A stretch of DNA of 46,584 bases from NCBI GenBank assembly GCA_900088475.1, contig FLMG01000245.1:1-46584 (forward strand), given 5' to 3'. Every line of letters begins with the position of its first letter. Positions within the stretch are counted from its first letter, which is position 1. The notes beneath the pieces are model-generated. The model saw only the letters and a list, made by a program, of their open reading frames with translations, was not told the origin of the DNA and did not search any database. Below are positions 22,401-32,975 of the stretch, piece by piece. A program made the position numbers and the translations under genes. Source of the DNA: Hyphochytrium catenoides (Eukaryota; Sar; Hyphochytriomycetes; Hyphochytriales; Hyphochytriaceae).

Positions 22401-25400
22401 GCCCAACAACCCAATCCAGTATCCGCCGGTCAAGCTCCACCCGCTGGTCAACAAGGTCTCCTGAGTCGCTGTGCCATCGGCCTCTATGGATCTTGACGAG
22501 TCCTCGAGTCACCTTGCGTCAGGAAGAACAACGGCGGAAGCAGCGACAGGTAACGGTAAACACGTAGAGCGGATACGCCTGATTGTGCTGGTCTCTACAT
22601 GGCCCTATCCCTGGGTTATCAATCTCTTTCTATTCTGTGAACGTATTCCTCTTCCATAGCATTCTCTAGTAATATGCGATGAGCACTGTTAAAATGGCTC
22701 TATCGCGAAGCTCCGCACCCTATTTTCTGTCTCTTCTGTATCCCTCCTGATGCATATCGCCTTCGTATCCGCCTAATGCTCTATCACTGATTAAACGCAC
22801 CAGTTTGGCAGACTTGTAGAAGTAGACCCGATGCTCAATTTGAGCCTGGAAAGTATCGCAGAATACTGAGATCACCTGGTTGATGGTAATGCTCTCATCC
22901 ATTCTTTGCACGGGCGAGGTGTCTACTCCCTCCAACAGCACCTTCACCACTGGGGAGACGGTCTTCCCGATGAGGAGTACAATTACATTTTGTTCAAAAC
23001 TATTGAGTCCTAATTTCCGGCACATGATCTGCAGGAAAGAGCCAGTTAGCACGATTAACACGACATGGAAAACGATGATGCGAATTCCTTCAAACAGCGG
23101 CCTCAATCACACGGATTGAGACAGGCGCTGAACCAATGCTGGTGAAGCAGGCATAAAGAAAGTAAAGCAGGCCGCAAAGAGGCTGAAATACAGTTCGCAT
23201 CGGACACTAGTACCTCTAATCTGGGGAGAGCCAAGCCTTTGGCTTCGGTTTCCTTCAATCTCTTTTGAACCTTACTTTCCAGCACCTTCTGTTTGGCCTG
23301 GAGCTCTCTTCGGCCCGCTTGGGATCCGCCGGAGTTTGAGTCCCAGGGCTGCTTAGTTCCCTGTAAGAAATGCAGATGAGAATGGAGTATGTTTTGCTGT
23401 GCACTTGCTACCATTCTCTCGCTTTTCCGCTCCCCAAATAAATTGACAGTCGTATATGCCAATTGGGACTTACGTCCTTACTCTGGAGTGTTAAGGAGTT
23501 GATCCGCTATAATCCACCACCCCTTTTTCCCTTATTTCTATTTGGGCCGAGCTCAGTTCCTCCATTGATTGTTCTGTAACACTTACCGCCTCCTTCATCT
23601 GGTCCTTCATCCGCGCACCGGACGCTCTGATCGTGAAGGCCAACACTTGGAAGCGGTCCTCCAGGTAGTCCAGTTGGTTATCGTTCGAGTATGGACCTAA
23701 ACTATCATCCACCCCAGTTGCCGTTGGATGGTCAGATGTGTTCAGCACCTCTCCACCGCTGGTATCATCAGTGTTTTGACCATGCCCGAGGTTTGAAGCG
23801 GTCTACAATGAGGTTGTGGCAAGTGAACGGTCAGTCTATACAGTCCCGAGATGCTGATCGCAAGAGAAAAACAGCAACCATACAAAGCCATAAAATAAAG
23901 GAAGAACGAAAGGGCAAATGACAATATGTGGAGCCACATGCGATGCCTGAGTAGTAAGACCAATTGAGACATTCAGAGGTAAAGAGACGAGAAAAGACAT
24001 CGCGACCCTCATGCGCCTTACTTTTCTCTTCCTCCTGTGCATATTTATTATGGACTTGACTGTCGTCCCCTCCTCGTCATAATCTTGTTCACTGCTGCTG
24101 GTAATCTTTCCTACTTCAGACGAGTCTTTCTCCAACCTTCCTCCAGTTTTCAAGGCGCTTGATTTAGAGCCCTTTTCTATCTCCTCTTTAGCTCCTTTTG
24201 AAGTACCAGCTCTTCCCGTCAGGTGTTTGGGTTCTATGAGTCCTTCCTCTCGCAAAAGGACCTCCATCTGAGTTTGACTGACTTTCAGCTTCTGGTTACT
24301 CGTTAAAGTGCGTCCTTTGAGATCAAAAAGCAGAGTGCCTTCAGTTACGGTGACATGGTGACCGAAAGAAAGGTATAGCAAGTCCCGGGGCGATAATCAG
24401 TCTAAGTTAAGGTAGGAGGGATGATAGCAAGGACTCAAGAGCAAAGAGAGGAGACAGAATGAAGGTAACTTTCCCCTAGCGTAGTCAGGCTTCTAGGATA
24501 GTTCAAGCTCTACCTACCAAGGAGAAATCTAACCGAAATGTTGGTTAGGCGAAGGGAGATGCCGTAGTGATCATCATCTGTCAACACCGTTCCCTAAAAA
24601 TGGACAGGTTAATGGTCTGAATAGAGAGTCAGATAAAGGTAATTAGAAGGAAAACACGAACCTCCTTGACGTGAAGCCGCTCATCGTCATAGAATTCCTC
24701 AACGTCTATTTCTGACATTCCCTGCGAAGCAGAGAGTCAGTATAGGCTCTCCGCCTGCGTCCCGCAGGGATATGGCCTTTAAATGGCATCTCCCTCATGT
24801 TCTCTTTTTCGCCTCTCCCAAGCCGTATCTGCCTCTCCTCCTTTTCCTCCCTCCCTCCACTTTAAGAGCTTACCAACCGGTTAGCTCCTTCAATCCTCCA
24901 TATTTGAACTATATACGTACCACAAGCTTCTGACAAGTTACTGTGCGGCGGGATGGATCATCCTCTAGCAGCTGACTGCGAGCAGCATCACTTTGGGCTC
25001 CCTGAAGAACGACCAAAAAGTGAAGAAGCTCCGTCTCCTTCTCGGTCATTTTGTAGCGCTCCGCTAAGCGGAACACCCGGGGCTTTCTCTGCCAGCGGAC
25101 GGTCGTGGCCTCCAGTCTGCGCGTCCGGACTGTGATCAGATGCTTTACAAGGCCATCCTATTGAAAAAGCGGGAGCCAAAAGATACTAAGACGGCAGGTA
25201 TTGTCTCCTGAACATGAATAGCGAAGGAACAAACCAGAAGGCTGAAGCGATCTGCAAGCTCTTTTCGGTTAACTAGCCTCTCCTTGATGACTTTGGCCTT
25301 TCTCTCCTCCTGTTCTGAGCCCTGAGGAGCTTGGTCCACGACATCTGGCTTTACAGAGTGATTAGTGAGCTCTACTAATGCTCCTTGCCGCAGTGCGCGG

Positions 25401-25735
25401 GCCATAATGTACAGCTCATAAAACCAGAAATAGTTCGCCTCGCTCTCAAACGGCTTTGAAGGATCAACGTGTAGTTCCTGTGAGAACTCGGCTGCATCCA
25501 AGAAGTCGACAGTTAGTCGTGAGGTGAGCACGCACTCAACATATCCAAGCCTACCAAGAACTGTTAGAATGTACTGGTGTCCCTCTAGCTTCGCCAAGAT
25601 GTCGCTAACTCCTGCGTCTGACCGTTGGCCGTTCAATTCTTCTTGAGCTTCTCCAATTTTGATCAGTTTTCTGACCGAACCTTCAAAGTCTTGATCCTCA
25701 CTCCTGGCTCTCTTATCTCTTCCCGATGTCATCAT
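19406..25735 (-). CDS. Tandem AAA+ ATPase with degenerate second domain
   Basis: About 18 exons, roughly 1170 aa, ATG 25733-25735, stop 19406-19408. Main exons: 25735-25235, 25157-24921, 24721-24662, 24593-24518, 24338-24022, 23802-23587, 23360-23214, 23028-22801, 22512-22348, 22205-22095, 21948-21817, about 21690-21519, 21406-21287, 21051-20873, 20755-20556, 20421-20140, 19950-19813, 19638-19406. The N-terminal half has helical blocks (KMTEKETELLHFLVVLQ; KLGLNSFEQNVIVLLIG) like those before the ATPase core in bacterial AAA proteins with winged-helix domains. D1 has Walker A GASGTGKT, Walker B LLFFDECE, sensor ATNRP and an Arg finger region MHRRIN. D2 has Walker A GPPGIGKS but Walker B is VLVLEGLE. 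Each is followed by an AAA lid (YELSGGFIKNAV; YELSAASISNAI). Likely a remodelling machine, partner unknown. Phases do not close between 21817 and 21690 or define one end of 23587, so those joins are provisional. Confidence 0.85.
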
Positions 25736-25748
25736 ACCAATACCGCAG

Positions 25749-25937
25749 ACTTGCGGAGGCCCTTACGGCACGAGCAACCTTTATGAGCACTTCCGCCGGT
25801 TCGGAGAACCTGCAGGTTTAACCTCCAGGTCAGGCTACGACCTGGTCTACTTTGGCGCAAGTCCGGTTCCGCTTCCGTACTGCCGCCCAGAAGTCCTGGA
25901 GATGCTGCTTGAATGGGGCCTCTCAATCTTCGGATAG
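25749..25937 (+). other. Orphan exon-like open frame
   Basis: After a CCGCAG acceptor at 25743-25748, 62 codons run to TAG 25935-25937. The peptide has balanced, globular-type content (NLYEHFRRFGEPAG, SGYDLVYFGASPVPLPYC, EVLEMLLEWGLS). It has no ATG, and upstream sequence is the antisense of the AAA gene's first exon, so no partner exon is evident. It could be a relic exon or a chance frame. Confidence 0.25.
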
Positions 25938-26296
25938 GCTAAGTATGGAGGTGAGCTAGGCTGCAGCAGAGCTTGAGCCAAATCACGAGGGACCGCGGTC
26001 AGAACCTGCTCCTCTTTCCGAAGGCATGGTCCTTCGCAATCTGCAGTTGTACCAAGAGATCAGAGGGCCAATCAACAGAGCTTCGCATCGGCTGTCCCAT
26101 CAACTATATACGGAATAAATGTGATAGTATCACCAACATTTCAGGGTATACGGTTCAGATCATAAATGTTCGAGTCCTCATTGCAGACAAAGACTGAAAG
26201 ACTATTCTTGTCCAACATCAAGCTCAGACCACCGTCACTGTCACTGTCTGAACGCTCAGAAGAGCAGAGAAAGTGATAGATTAAAAGTAAAGCTCC

Positions 26297-26302
26297 TTTA
26301 TT
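26297..26302 (-). terminator. Candidate poly(A) signal of the chitin synthase gene
   Basis: AATAAA on the minus strand, about 168 nt past the chitin synthase stop codon. The motif is short and not essential in many protists, so this is only a candidate. Confidence 0.35.
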
Positions 26303-26312
26303 TATCCCAGCC

Positions 26313-26470
26313 TATCGGCCAGGTGCTTCTGACCATGAGGTATGGCAGTGCTTGGTGGACGAAGAAGGAGCAGAGATTATTTGAAGAACCTTTCTTGTCC
26401 AGGCCATCGGCAAGGTGCTTCTGACCATGAGGCATGGCAGGGCTTGGTGGACGAAGAAGGAGCAGAGATT
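26313..26470. repeat. Duplicated 66-bp segment at the chitin synthase 3' end
   Basis: Unit 1 is 26313-26378 and unit 2 is 26405-26470, a 92-bp period. They differ at only about five positions. Unit 2 ends on the last base of the chitin synthase stop codon (TGA read from 26472 down to 26470). The duplication therefore lies in the 3' UTR and may alter mRNA stability or poly(A) site choice. Confidence 0.85.
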
Positions 26471-29400
26471 CAAACAACATTAGGCATCTGTGCATTCCGT
26501 TGTGGGGGATAATGCGGAGTCTGATGCTCGGCATACTGGATTGATGATGGGTCATCACGACCTTGTGGCCTTTCTCTAAGGCCATCTGGCAGGTCATAGT
26601 TGAGAGTGCAGCAGATGGTCATGGACTTAGTGGCGTGCTTTGCGATGAACAACGTTGAGAATATCAGCCTCCACAGGTTATAAACTCCCGAGATGCCAAT
26701 AATGATGTTTAGGTAGGTTGGGAACGGTACGTAGCTGCAGATGAGCACCACGTACAGAAGGTTGGATGCTACCCATTTGATCAACATTGATGTGCGAAAG
26801 CGCCCGAATTCTTTCTTGAGGTCGTCCTCCTCCTTGGCCAGAAGCTTCTTCCTCTCCTCCTCTGCCTTCGCCTTCGCTTTTATGTCCTCATAGCTTTGGC
26901 TTCCACTGTCCGCCACGCAAAGCACTTAGAAACTATCATGTGGTGGGACCAGAGCCTTAGAGCCAATCTTACCTGTCCTGGGGAGATGTTCCGTGGTTGG
27001 CACTATCCAGTCCTTTGGTACCCCAAGAGAGATCGTGGAGGTTGCAAAAGGAGTAAACAGAGAAAACGATAGACATCGTCGGGAGCAGGGCAAAGTACTA
27101 GATGATAGAGATAAGTGTCAGTACCACTAGAATAGCATCACGGTGTCTCTAGAGTTTTCTAGAAAGATACCATGCACCGAGACAACGAGGGCTGAAGGGC
27201 AGTTGAGCGGGTTAGAAGAAGTTGTAGCGATAACGCATCCCCTTTAACTGTTGGCTCAGACTGCTATCTGCTGTTGAAGATTATCTTACCTGTACGCATG
27301 AGAGAACTATATGATGGATTTCTCCGTGGATAGCACCAGCTATAAAAAACACGCCAATGACCAACAAAGCCACGATTATTGAGAAAAGGTCTAGTGTTCG
27401 GTATGAGGCCTGAATGAGTGCCACTAGGAAAGCCAGCATAGAGAAAATTGCAAAGAATATGGCAGATGCGAAGTAGTAGTCTGCGACATGTTGCCGCTTG
27501 TTTCCTAGTGCCACCACGAACTGCAGACCAATGAAGAGAGCCCAAAGGAGCTCATACACCCATTCGATCAAGTCGAGAACCCAGTCAGGAGCTCCAGAGG
27601 TGTCCATGAAACCCCATCTATTCGCTCGGATGCCGTCTATGAGGAGCGCATAGATAACCAGATAGAAGTTGGCCACCAGCGTCCAGCTGATAAAGACCTG
27701 AAGTAGCATCGAGCAGTACTGGAACATGAATCCCATCTGCCGCAGGCAAGAATGACGACTTTGATTTCGAATCCTGCCCCAGTTTTTGACAGTGTAGAGC
27801 AGCGCAAAGAAAGAGCCGTTCAACCAGCGCCGCCTCTGTCCCAGTAAGTCAACCAACGAGCGCGGGGTGTCCGTTCTTGCAATTGCGTTCTTGATGTACT
27901 GCAGCTTCCACTCACATTTCTCCCGAGCCACAATCTCGAAGCACAGAATGCGATCTTCCGCTAGGTACATGTTACCATTGAAGGGCCCCAGTTCCTTCTG
28001 AGGGGTAGAGAGTTGTTTGAAGTAAGCCTCTAGTGGAGGACCTTGGATAGCGCTGTACCGATAAGCCGAAAACGCTCCTGGAAGAACACTAATGTACCCG
28101 AAGACGCTTTCCGTGGCCTGTGTTGTTAAGTATGCACGCACAGATAGTCCGTTAAGGCCCAGATAACGCTTAGAGAGTGAGCAGGAAGTAACAATAAATG
28201 CACGGCAATATATCTGAGTGCGGTAGAGTTGATAGTGGACCGAAGGAGCGGAGATGGGATGACAGGCGGGAGGAAGAACAGGGCCATAGAGAACTAACAG
28301 GAATTACCTTGTCAAGTATGTTGGATACTTTATATTCAAAGTGCTGCGCTGCCACAACCCAATTGCAAAGAAGAGGCAATGGGGTGTCGACAGCAATCTC
28401 ACCACAACAACCGCCAATATTATCATCCACCTCCATTGCTGCCAGCAGCTTGTAGATGGCGGACTTGGTTGGAAGGGTTCCGACGTCAAGCAGGATGGTA
28501 AACTCCGGACTAACTTGTTCTGCAAAAGCATCAAAGAACCATTGATGGCTGTTGAGCTTGCCGGCGTTATGCTCCTTGAGTGCAAATACGATTTGCATTG
28601 GTGGATGGGGACTGTCCCCATCCTTTCGCAACAACTGAACCTTGCCTCCACTTCTGACAAGGCGGTGTTTGATCAGTGTTGGAGAGTACTGAAACATGTG
28701 CAGTTGCACATCCAGGCCAGAAGAGGTGATAAGCATAACATCCTCGTCAAAAAGACCTGCAGAAGACATTATCAATCGGGATTGACATGTGGCACTAGGA
28801 TGTAAGGTCACACACAGCAGTCGAAGACATCTTGGGGCTCTCTTCCACTGAAGTAAAAAGGTTACAAGGTGCGACAGACTAAATTAACGCACTCAAAATT
28901 TACAAGGTGCGACAGACTAAATTAACGCACTCACCAATGTTGCGAAGGAAGGAAAGCGTCCCTGGGTTAGCCTGTACTCTCCCGTCCGAAACTATGACCA
29001 CTAAAATCTGCTGCCAGGCTCTGTCACCTTCAAATCCTGGAAGTTTTTTGTTCCGGATGAAGTGAATATTATTCGCGACTTTGCGAAGCGTCATCTCGAG
29101 CTCCTTCTCATCTTCATTATACATGGTGATCACGACCATCAGCTTGGGGCGGCGGCCATACTGAAGACAGCGCAATGCGTAGCCATCACTTATGAAGTCC
29201 TTCGGACTAAGCAGATATGCTTCACAATTAGGTAACTGTATAAGGGGTGAGGAAGGAGGACGGGGTACTAACCGTTGCGTGGTGACTGCCGTATATGTCA
29301 TGCAAGTGAACTCTTCAGACGCAGATGGCGCTACTGGGGAACAGAGATCGGGCCCTAGATGATCTGCGACAAATGCAGCTACCGTCCTGCCCTTCTTCGG

Positions 29401-30023
29401 TGGACATGGCCCCAACATCCCGTTCTCGTACCAGTCTGCCAGTTGATCGCACCAATCCAGGATCTCCAGAGCCTTGGGTTCCAACTGGTCACGAATTGTA
29501 AGGTTCGGCTCGTTTCCCTCGATACGCATCAGCATCTCGCCAGCGGAAAGATAGCTGAGATACACAAAGATTTAGTCTTTAAGTCGCCAACTTTGGCAAC
29601 AAACTAGGTTACCTCTTCATGGCTCCCTTGTAGTGTCCTCCTTTTTCCGCCTCCACTCCGATCTTAACTAGCCGGAATACCTCGTCGAGAGAGTCTGGGG
29701 CAGTTACTTGGGCCATAGTCCGCGTGCTCGAGGGACCTCGTCGTGAAGGTCCGCTGACGGGTTGTGTTGGACGCGCAGTCTGACCTCCATGACGGTTCTG
29801 GGAAGTGCAAGTGTTAGCTGAAGGAGCCAGACGAAGTCTCCCATAAGGAAGCAGGGGCGCGGCTTCCAAGAAAAAAAAGTTATACCTGAGGGTGGGTTGA
29901 AAGCTCATTGTAATGTTGCGGCTGCCAGTGAGGCTCGGGTTGACCAATAGGTCCACTAGGAGCACTGGGCCATGGGCCATGTCCATGACTACCATATGCA
30001 CCATTTCCTCGCCCAGGCTCCAT
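26470..30023 (-). CDS. CHS: Chitin synthase with N-terminal MIT domain
   Basis: Seven exons: 30023-29886, 29797-29613, 29554-28935, 28756-28308, 28117-27290, 27097-26973, 26905-26470; 926 aa, all phases closed. A Gly/Pro/His-rich head (1-73) precedes an MIT-type three-helix domain (about 80-148: [35 protein letters not shown]), expected to bind ESCRT-III or lipid and steer trafficking. The GT2 core follows: [13 protein letters not shown], an acidic LLDVGT, EDR (518-520) and the product-binding QRRRW (558-562). About seven hydrophobic segments come after, with a helical charged loop ([19 protein letters not shown]) before the last ones. It polymerises UDP-GlcNAc into chitin at the plasma membrane. 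The MIT fusion is the pattern known in oomycetes (for example Saprolegnia). The last acceptor (GGCGGACAG) was chosen by phase. Confidence 0.95.
28862..28933. repeat. Perfect 34-bp direct repeat across a splice donor
   Basis: Copies at 28862-28895 and 28900-28933 are identical and separated by 4 bp. The second copy contains most of the donor site of chitin synthase intron 3 (donor GTGAGTGC read on the minus strand from 28934). In the first copy the equivalent position lacks GT, so only one donor works. A recent tandem duplication of an exon-intron boundary is the likely origin. Confidence 0.9.
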
Positions 30024-31054
30024 GGGTCTTCAAGTAAGAAGCTATCTCGCGGAACACACTTGCCGTCTGTGCTAGTCGTGTAGATCTGAGCACACTCGTC
30101 AAGCACGCACCACAAGAGGCGGCAGTCGTCAAATCAACATAGTAATGATTACTCTGAACACTTTATGATAATTTACGAATCACTATTGACTGGGCTATCA
30201 ATAGGGAGTAAGCAAGCTAAGCCCGTATACCATTGGGAGTCACTACGACATACGAGAGAGGGAGAGGGAGGAGTGGCCAGGCTCCCGCATGCTCAGTCTC
30301 CCATCACAATGCCAGTGTCCGCATCTCCGTACCATCCTCTTACTTGTGCCTGTGATCTCTACTCTTGAACAGCTGCGTCTCTCCTCCGCCGCCGCATGCC
30401 TGTCTTGTTCTTCTTCTTCCTTTCCTTTGGCCGTCGAGTCATGGTCTCCGTCTTTTTCGTCTCTTTTCGAAGAGTTGCCTTGTGTATCAAGCGTACAACG
30501 GATGTTCAGCAGCATTGTGGTGTACGACGACGCACACTACTTATTCTGCAACTGGAAGAGGGAACTAAACCTCAAGTCCTACGCCCGTCTTGAAGAGTCA
30601 GAACTTGCGGTTTGTATGGCGGTATGGACTGCGGACTTGAATATGTGGGTCAGTGAGTCAACGACAGACATTCCTAATATAGTGTATGGATTACCAATGT
30701 GTGTGGCCAACTTTCTGGAATCAAAGCAGATGTGCTTTACTGTACAAACTTGACAGTACTTGTACAAGTTCTACGCAGTTCAGCTTGCTTCCTTACGCCC
30801 GCTGTGTACCGCAACAATCCATCAAACCATCTTCATGATCTGTGAGCTGTCAGGTCTGCCACTTACCCCACCATAATCACGACGTTTGAGCTTCTTAGAG
30901 GCATTGGGAGGTGGCAATCTCTGTTCACATAGGTTTATTGTCAGTCTGGCAGTGTCAGTGCGCTTCCATCTGGCAATAGATAACAAAGAGGGTCGGCGTG
31001 GTGTTCTTGGCCTTATTGGTGGTCGGGCGTCGGGTTGGGAAGAAGTGCGAAGCG
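30024..31054. other. Shared upstream region of chitin synthase and DHHC genes
   Basis: A head-to-head spacer of 1031 bp likely to hold both promoters. A 154-codon plus-strand frame (30289-30753) begins with low-complexity Ser/Leu/Pro sequence but ends with more protein-like content (SYARLEESELAVCMAVWTAD). A minus-strand frame overlaps it, and no family is recognised, so I do not call a gene. Confidence 0.45.
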
Positions 31055-32254
31055 ATGTGCTGCGACGATGAGGAGTGCTGCTGCGATTTGTGCAAATGCT
31101 GTGCTCCCCTTTTTCGAGTCTGCCCAAATGGCAGCGGAGTCGTTCCTCTCGTTCTGGTCATAGCACTAATTGTTTGGATATACTCTGTTTTTACTATTTA
31201 TGCCTTGTTCCCTATGGCAACGGGAACGTCTCAACTCTACTCAGATGCTGCCATCTTTAACCTATGTGTGGGATTGCTTTGGATCTCTCTCTTACGGTGC
31301 CTCACCGAGCAAAGAATATTCATCAAGCCTGCAAAGGATAGAAAGGAAATGTCTGAAATACCACTTGCTCCCGAGAAGGTAAAAGAGACCAAATGGAACG
31401 GAGATAGACGTTTCTGCCGTAAGTGCAACCAGTACAAGCCCGATCGTGCTCATCATTGCTCAGTATGCAACATGTGTGTCTTGAAGATGGATCATCACTG
31501 CAATTTTATCAACAAGTAAGTCTATACTCTTCACCGTGGTTCCTCACAGTGTACTTAGAAGACGCTTGTCCGCCTACCCTATGTAGATGCATTGGCTTCT
31601 GGAACTATAAGTTCTTTATCCTCTTCCTCTTCTGGGCAGTGGTTAGCTGCGGATATGTTTCAGTCTTTCTGTACAACCATAGCTTCCATGCGGCAATCAC
31701 ACGTATGCTGCTGGACTGGCACGGATTCACGGACCCTGCTTCTCAGATCTGCATGGTCTTTCTGGTGGCTGCTGTCCTCACCTTTGTGCTCGGGGGCTTT
31801 CTTGTTATGCACCTCTACCTCATTGCTCGTAATTATACGACCATAGAACATTGTGAGAAGCGAACTTCGGGAGATTATATTCACATCTGGAGCCTCGGAT
31901 TCTTAGCCAACATGGCGGAGGTGGGTGCATGCTATGAAGTTGGTGCTTCACGTGCTGGGGCCATTTACCACGGTACTTACCATTTAGCATGACCCTACCC
32001 TCACAGGTATTTGGAGGTCTAGGAGAGTGGTATATTTGGTTACTGCCAGTCCTTCCACGAGAAGCCAAGCAGACAAAGGGTAACTATTTTCGTGTGCTTG
32101 ATGCTAAACGGGATTAGGAACCGGAACTGCAACAGAAGGAAGGGAAAAAGTGGATAGCGTGGTCTTGTTGCCTTCATACAAGAACCCTGTTTACCACTCA
32201 CTAGATGAGGCGTCACGCAAGACAATGCCTTTCTTTGGGCCTCCTTCGCTCTAG
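31055..32254 (+). CDS. DHHC protein S-palmitoyltransferase
   Basis: Four exons, 31055-31515, 31587-31920, 32007-32079, 32151-32254; 323 aa with all phases closed. The N terminus is very Cys-rich ([15 protein letters not shown]), itself a probable acylation patch. Two hydrophobic segments follow, then the Cys-rich domain with HHCSVC and the catalytic DHHC at 146-149. Two more membrane segments are followed by the conserved TTxE motif (NYTTIEH). The arrangement is a standard four-pass enzyme that autoacylates on DHHC and transfers palmitate to cytosolic-face cysteines of membrane proteins. DHHC is followed by NFIN rather than the usual PWVN/PWIN, a modest change. It is transcribed away from the chitin synthase gene. 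The last intron uses an AAAAAG acceptor chosen by phase. Confidence 0.93.
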
Positions 32255-32975
32255 CGTTGCACAACTGGGCCACGTCCGTCGCTATCTGGCAGACTTGGCC
32301 TCACCACTACGAAAGTCAGCGTCCACCACAGGCATACTGCACGTCTACTATGGGAGAGGTGTGTTAGGGTGCCTTGTGCAGCTGGAAAATGTAATGTTTT
32401 TCATTGTCTCCTTCCGATAGTAAACAATGAAAGCATGATATACGTTCACACTGCAGGATTTCCGAAGGAGGTCATTACCTCTTTTTATCATATAGACCAG
32501 GGGTAGATGAAAGTCGAAGGACAGACGACGTGACCTATCATTTAGCAGAAGCGTTTAAGGTAGCACTTCTCAGGGGTTAGGTGTATCACAAGGGGAAAAA
32601 AGAAGGATGATGTCTGCAGACAGATACAGCAGAGGAAGAACGGGCAAGCTTTCTGGGGCTTGGTTTGGCAGCTTTTCTCCTCTCTATCTATGATCTTTCA
32701 AGCGTTGATGATGTTTCACCCTTCTTGAAGGTTACTTATCTAAGTACAACAAGCCTCTTCAAGGTACACATTTAACCTGTTAGGAAGACCTTTATCTACG
32801 GTACTTATATAGATCCTATCCATAAGCCGTTCTGATCGGATGCAAACATCGGTTTTTCAAAGCACAATGATCTTCCTTCTCATCGCAACTGCTACGTTCT
32901 TAGCAAGAAGACAGCAGGGCAGATTCGTGAAGCGTGCACTCCTGATTGCTCATTTAAGCTATTGTCAAGGTCAAG
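32255..32975. other. Spacer upstream of the GRHPR gene
   Basis: No gene seen. A TATATA-like stretch lies near 32809-32815, about 165 nt before the GRHPR start codon. The open frame at 32840-33037 overlaps the GRHPR start in another frame and is a shadow. Confidence 0.45.

Larger units (their letters stand above)
25736..26469. other. Spacer between AAA and chitin synthase genes
   Basis: Holds a plus-strand exon-like frame (25749-25937), the chitin synthase 3' UTR with a duplicated segment (26313-26470), and a candidate poly(A) signal. The open frame at 25973-26197 (+) shows no domain and is not called. Confidence 0.5.

Noticed and set aside
19406-25735. Recent transfer of the AAA gene from bacteria
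   Set aside because: The similarity to bacterial AAA layouts is only in pattern, and the gene has about 18 introns like its neighbours; a recent transfer is not supported.
26298-26597. 99-codon minus-strand frame through the 66-bp repeats
   Set aside because: It overlaps the chitin synthase C-terminal exon in another frame and repeats itself because of the DNA duplication; the chitin synthase frame is the conserved one.
29232-29268. A 37-nt GT...AG intron inside chitin synthase exon 3
   Set aside because: Removing it shifts the frame into a stop; the unspliced frame continues into the conserved GT2 core.
30289-30753. 154-codon frame in the chitin synthase/DHHC spacer as a gene
   Set aside because: Low-complexity start, an overlapping open frame on the other strand, no domain and no splice context; kept only as a note.
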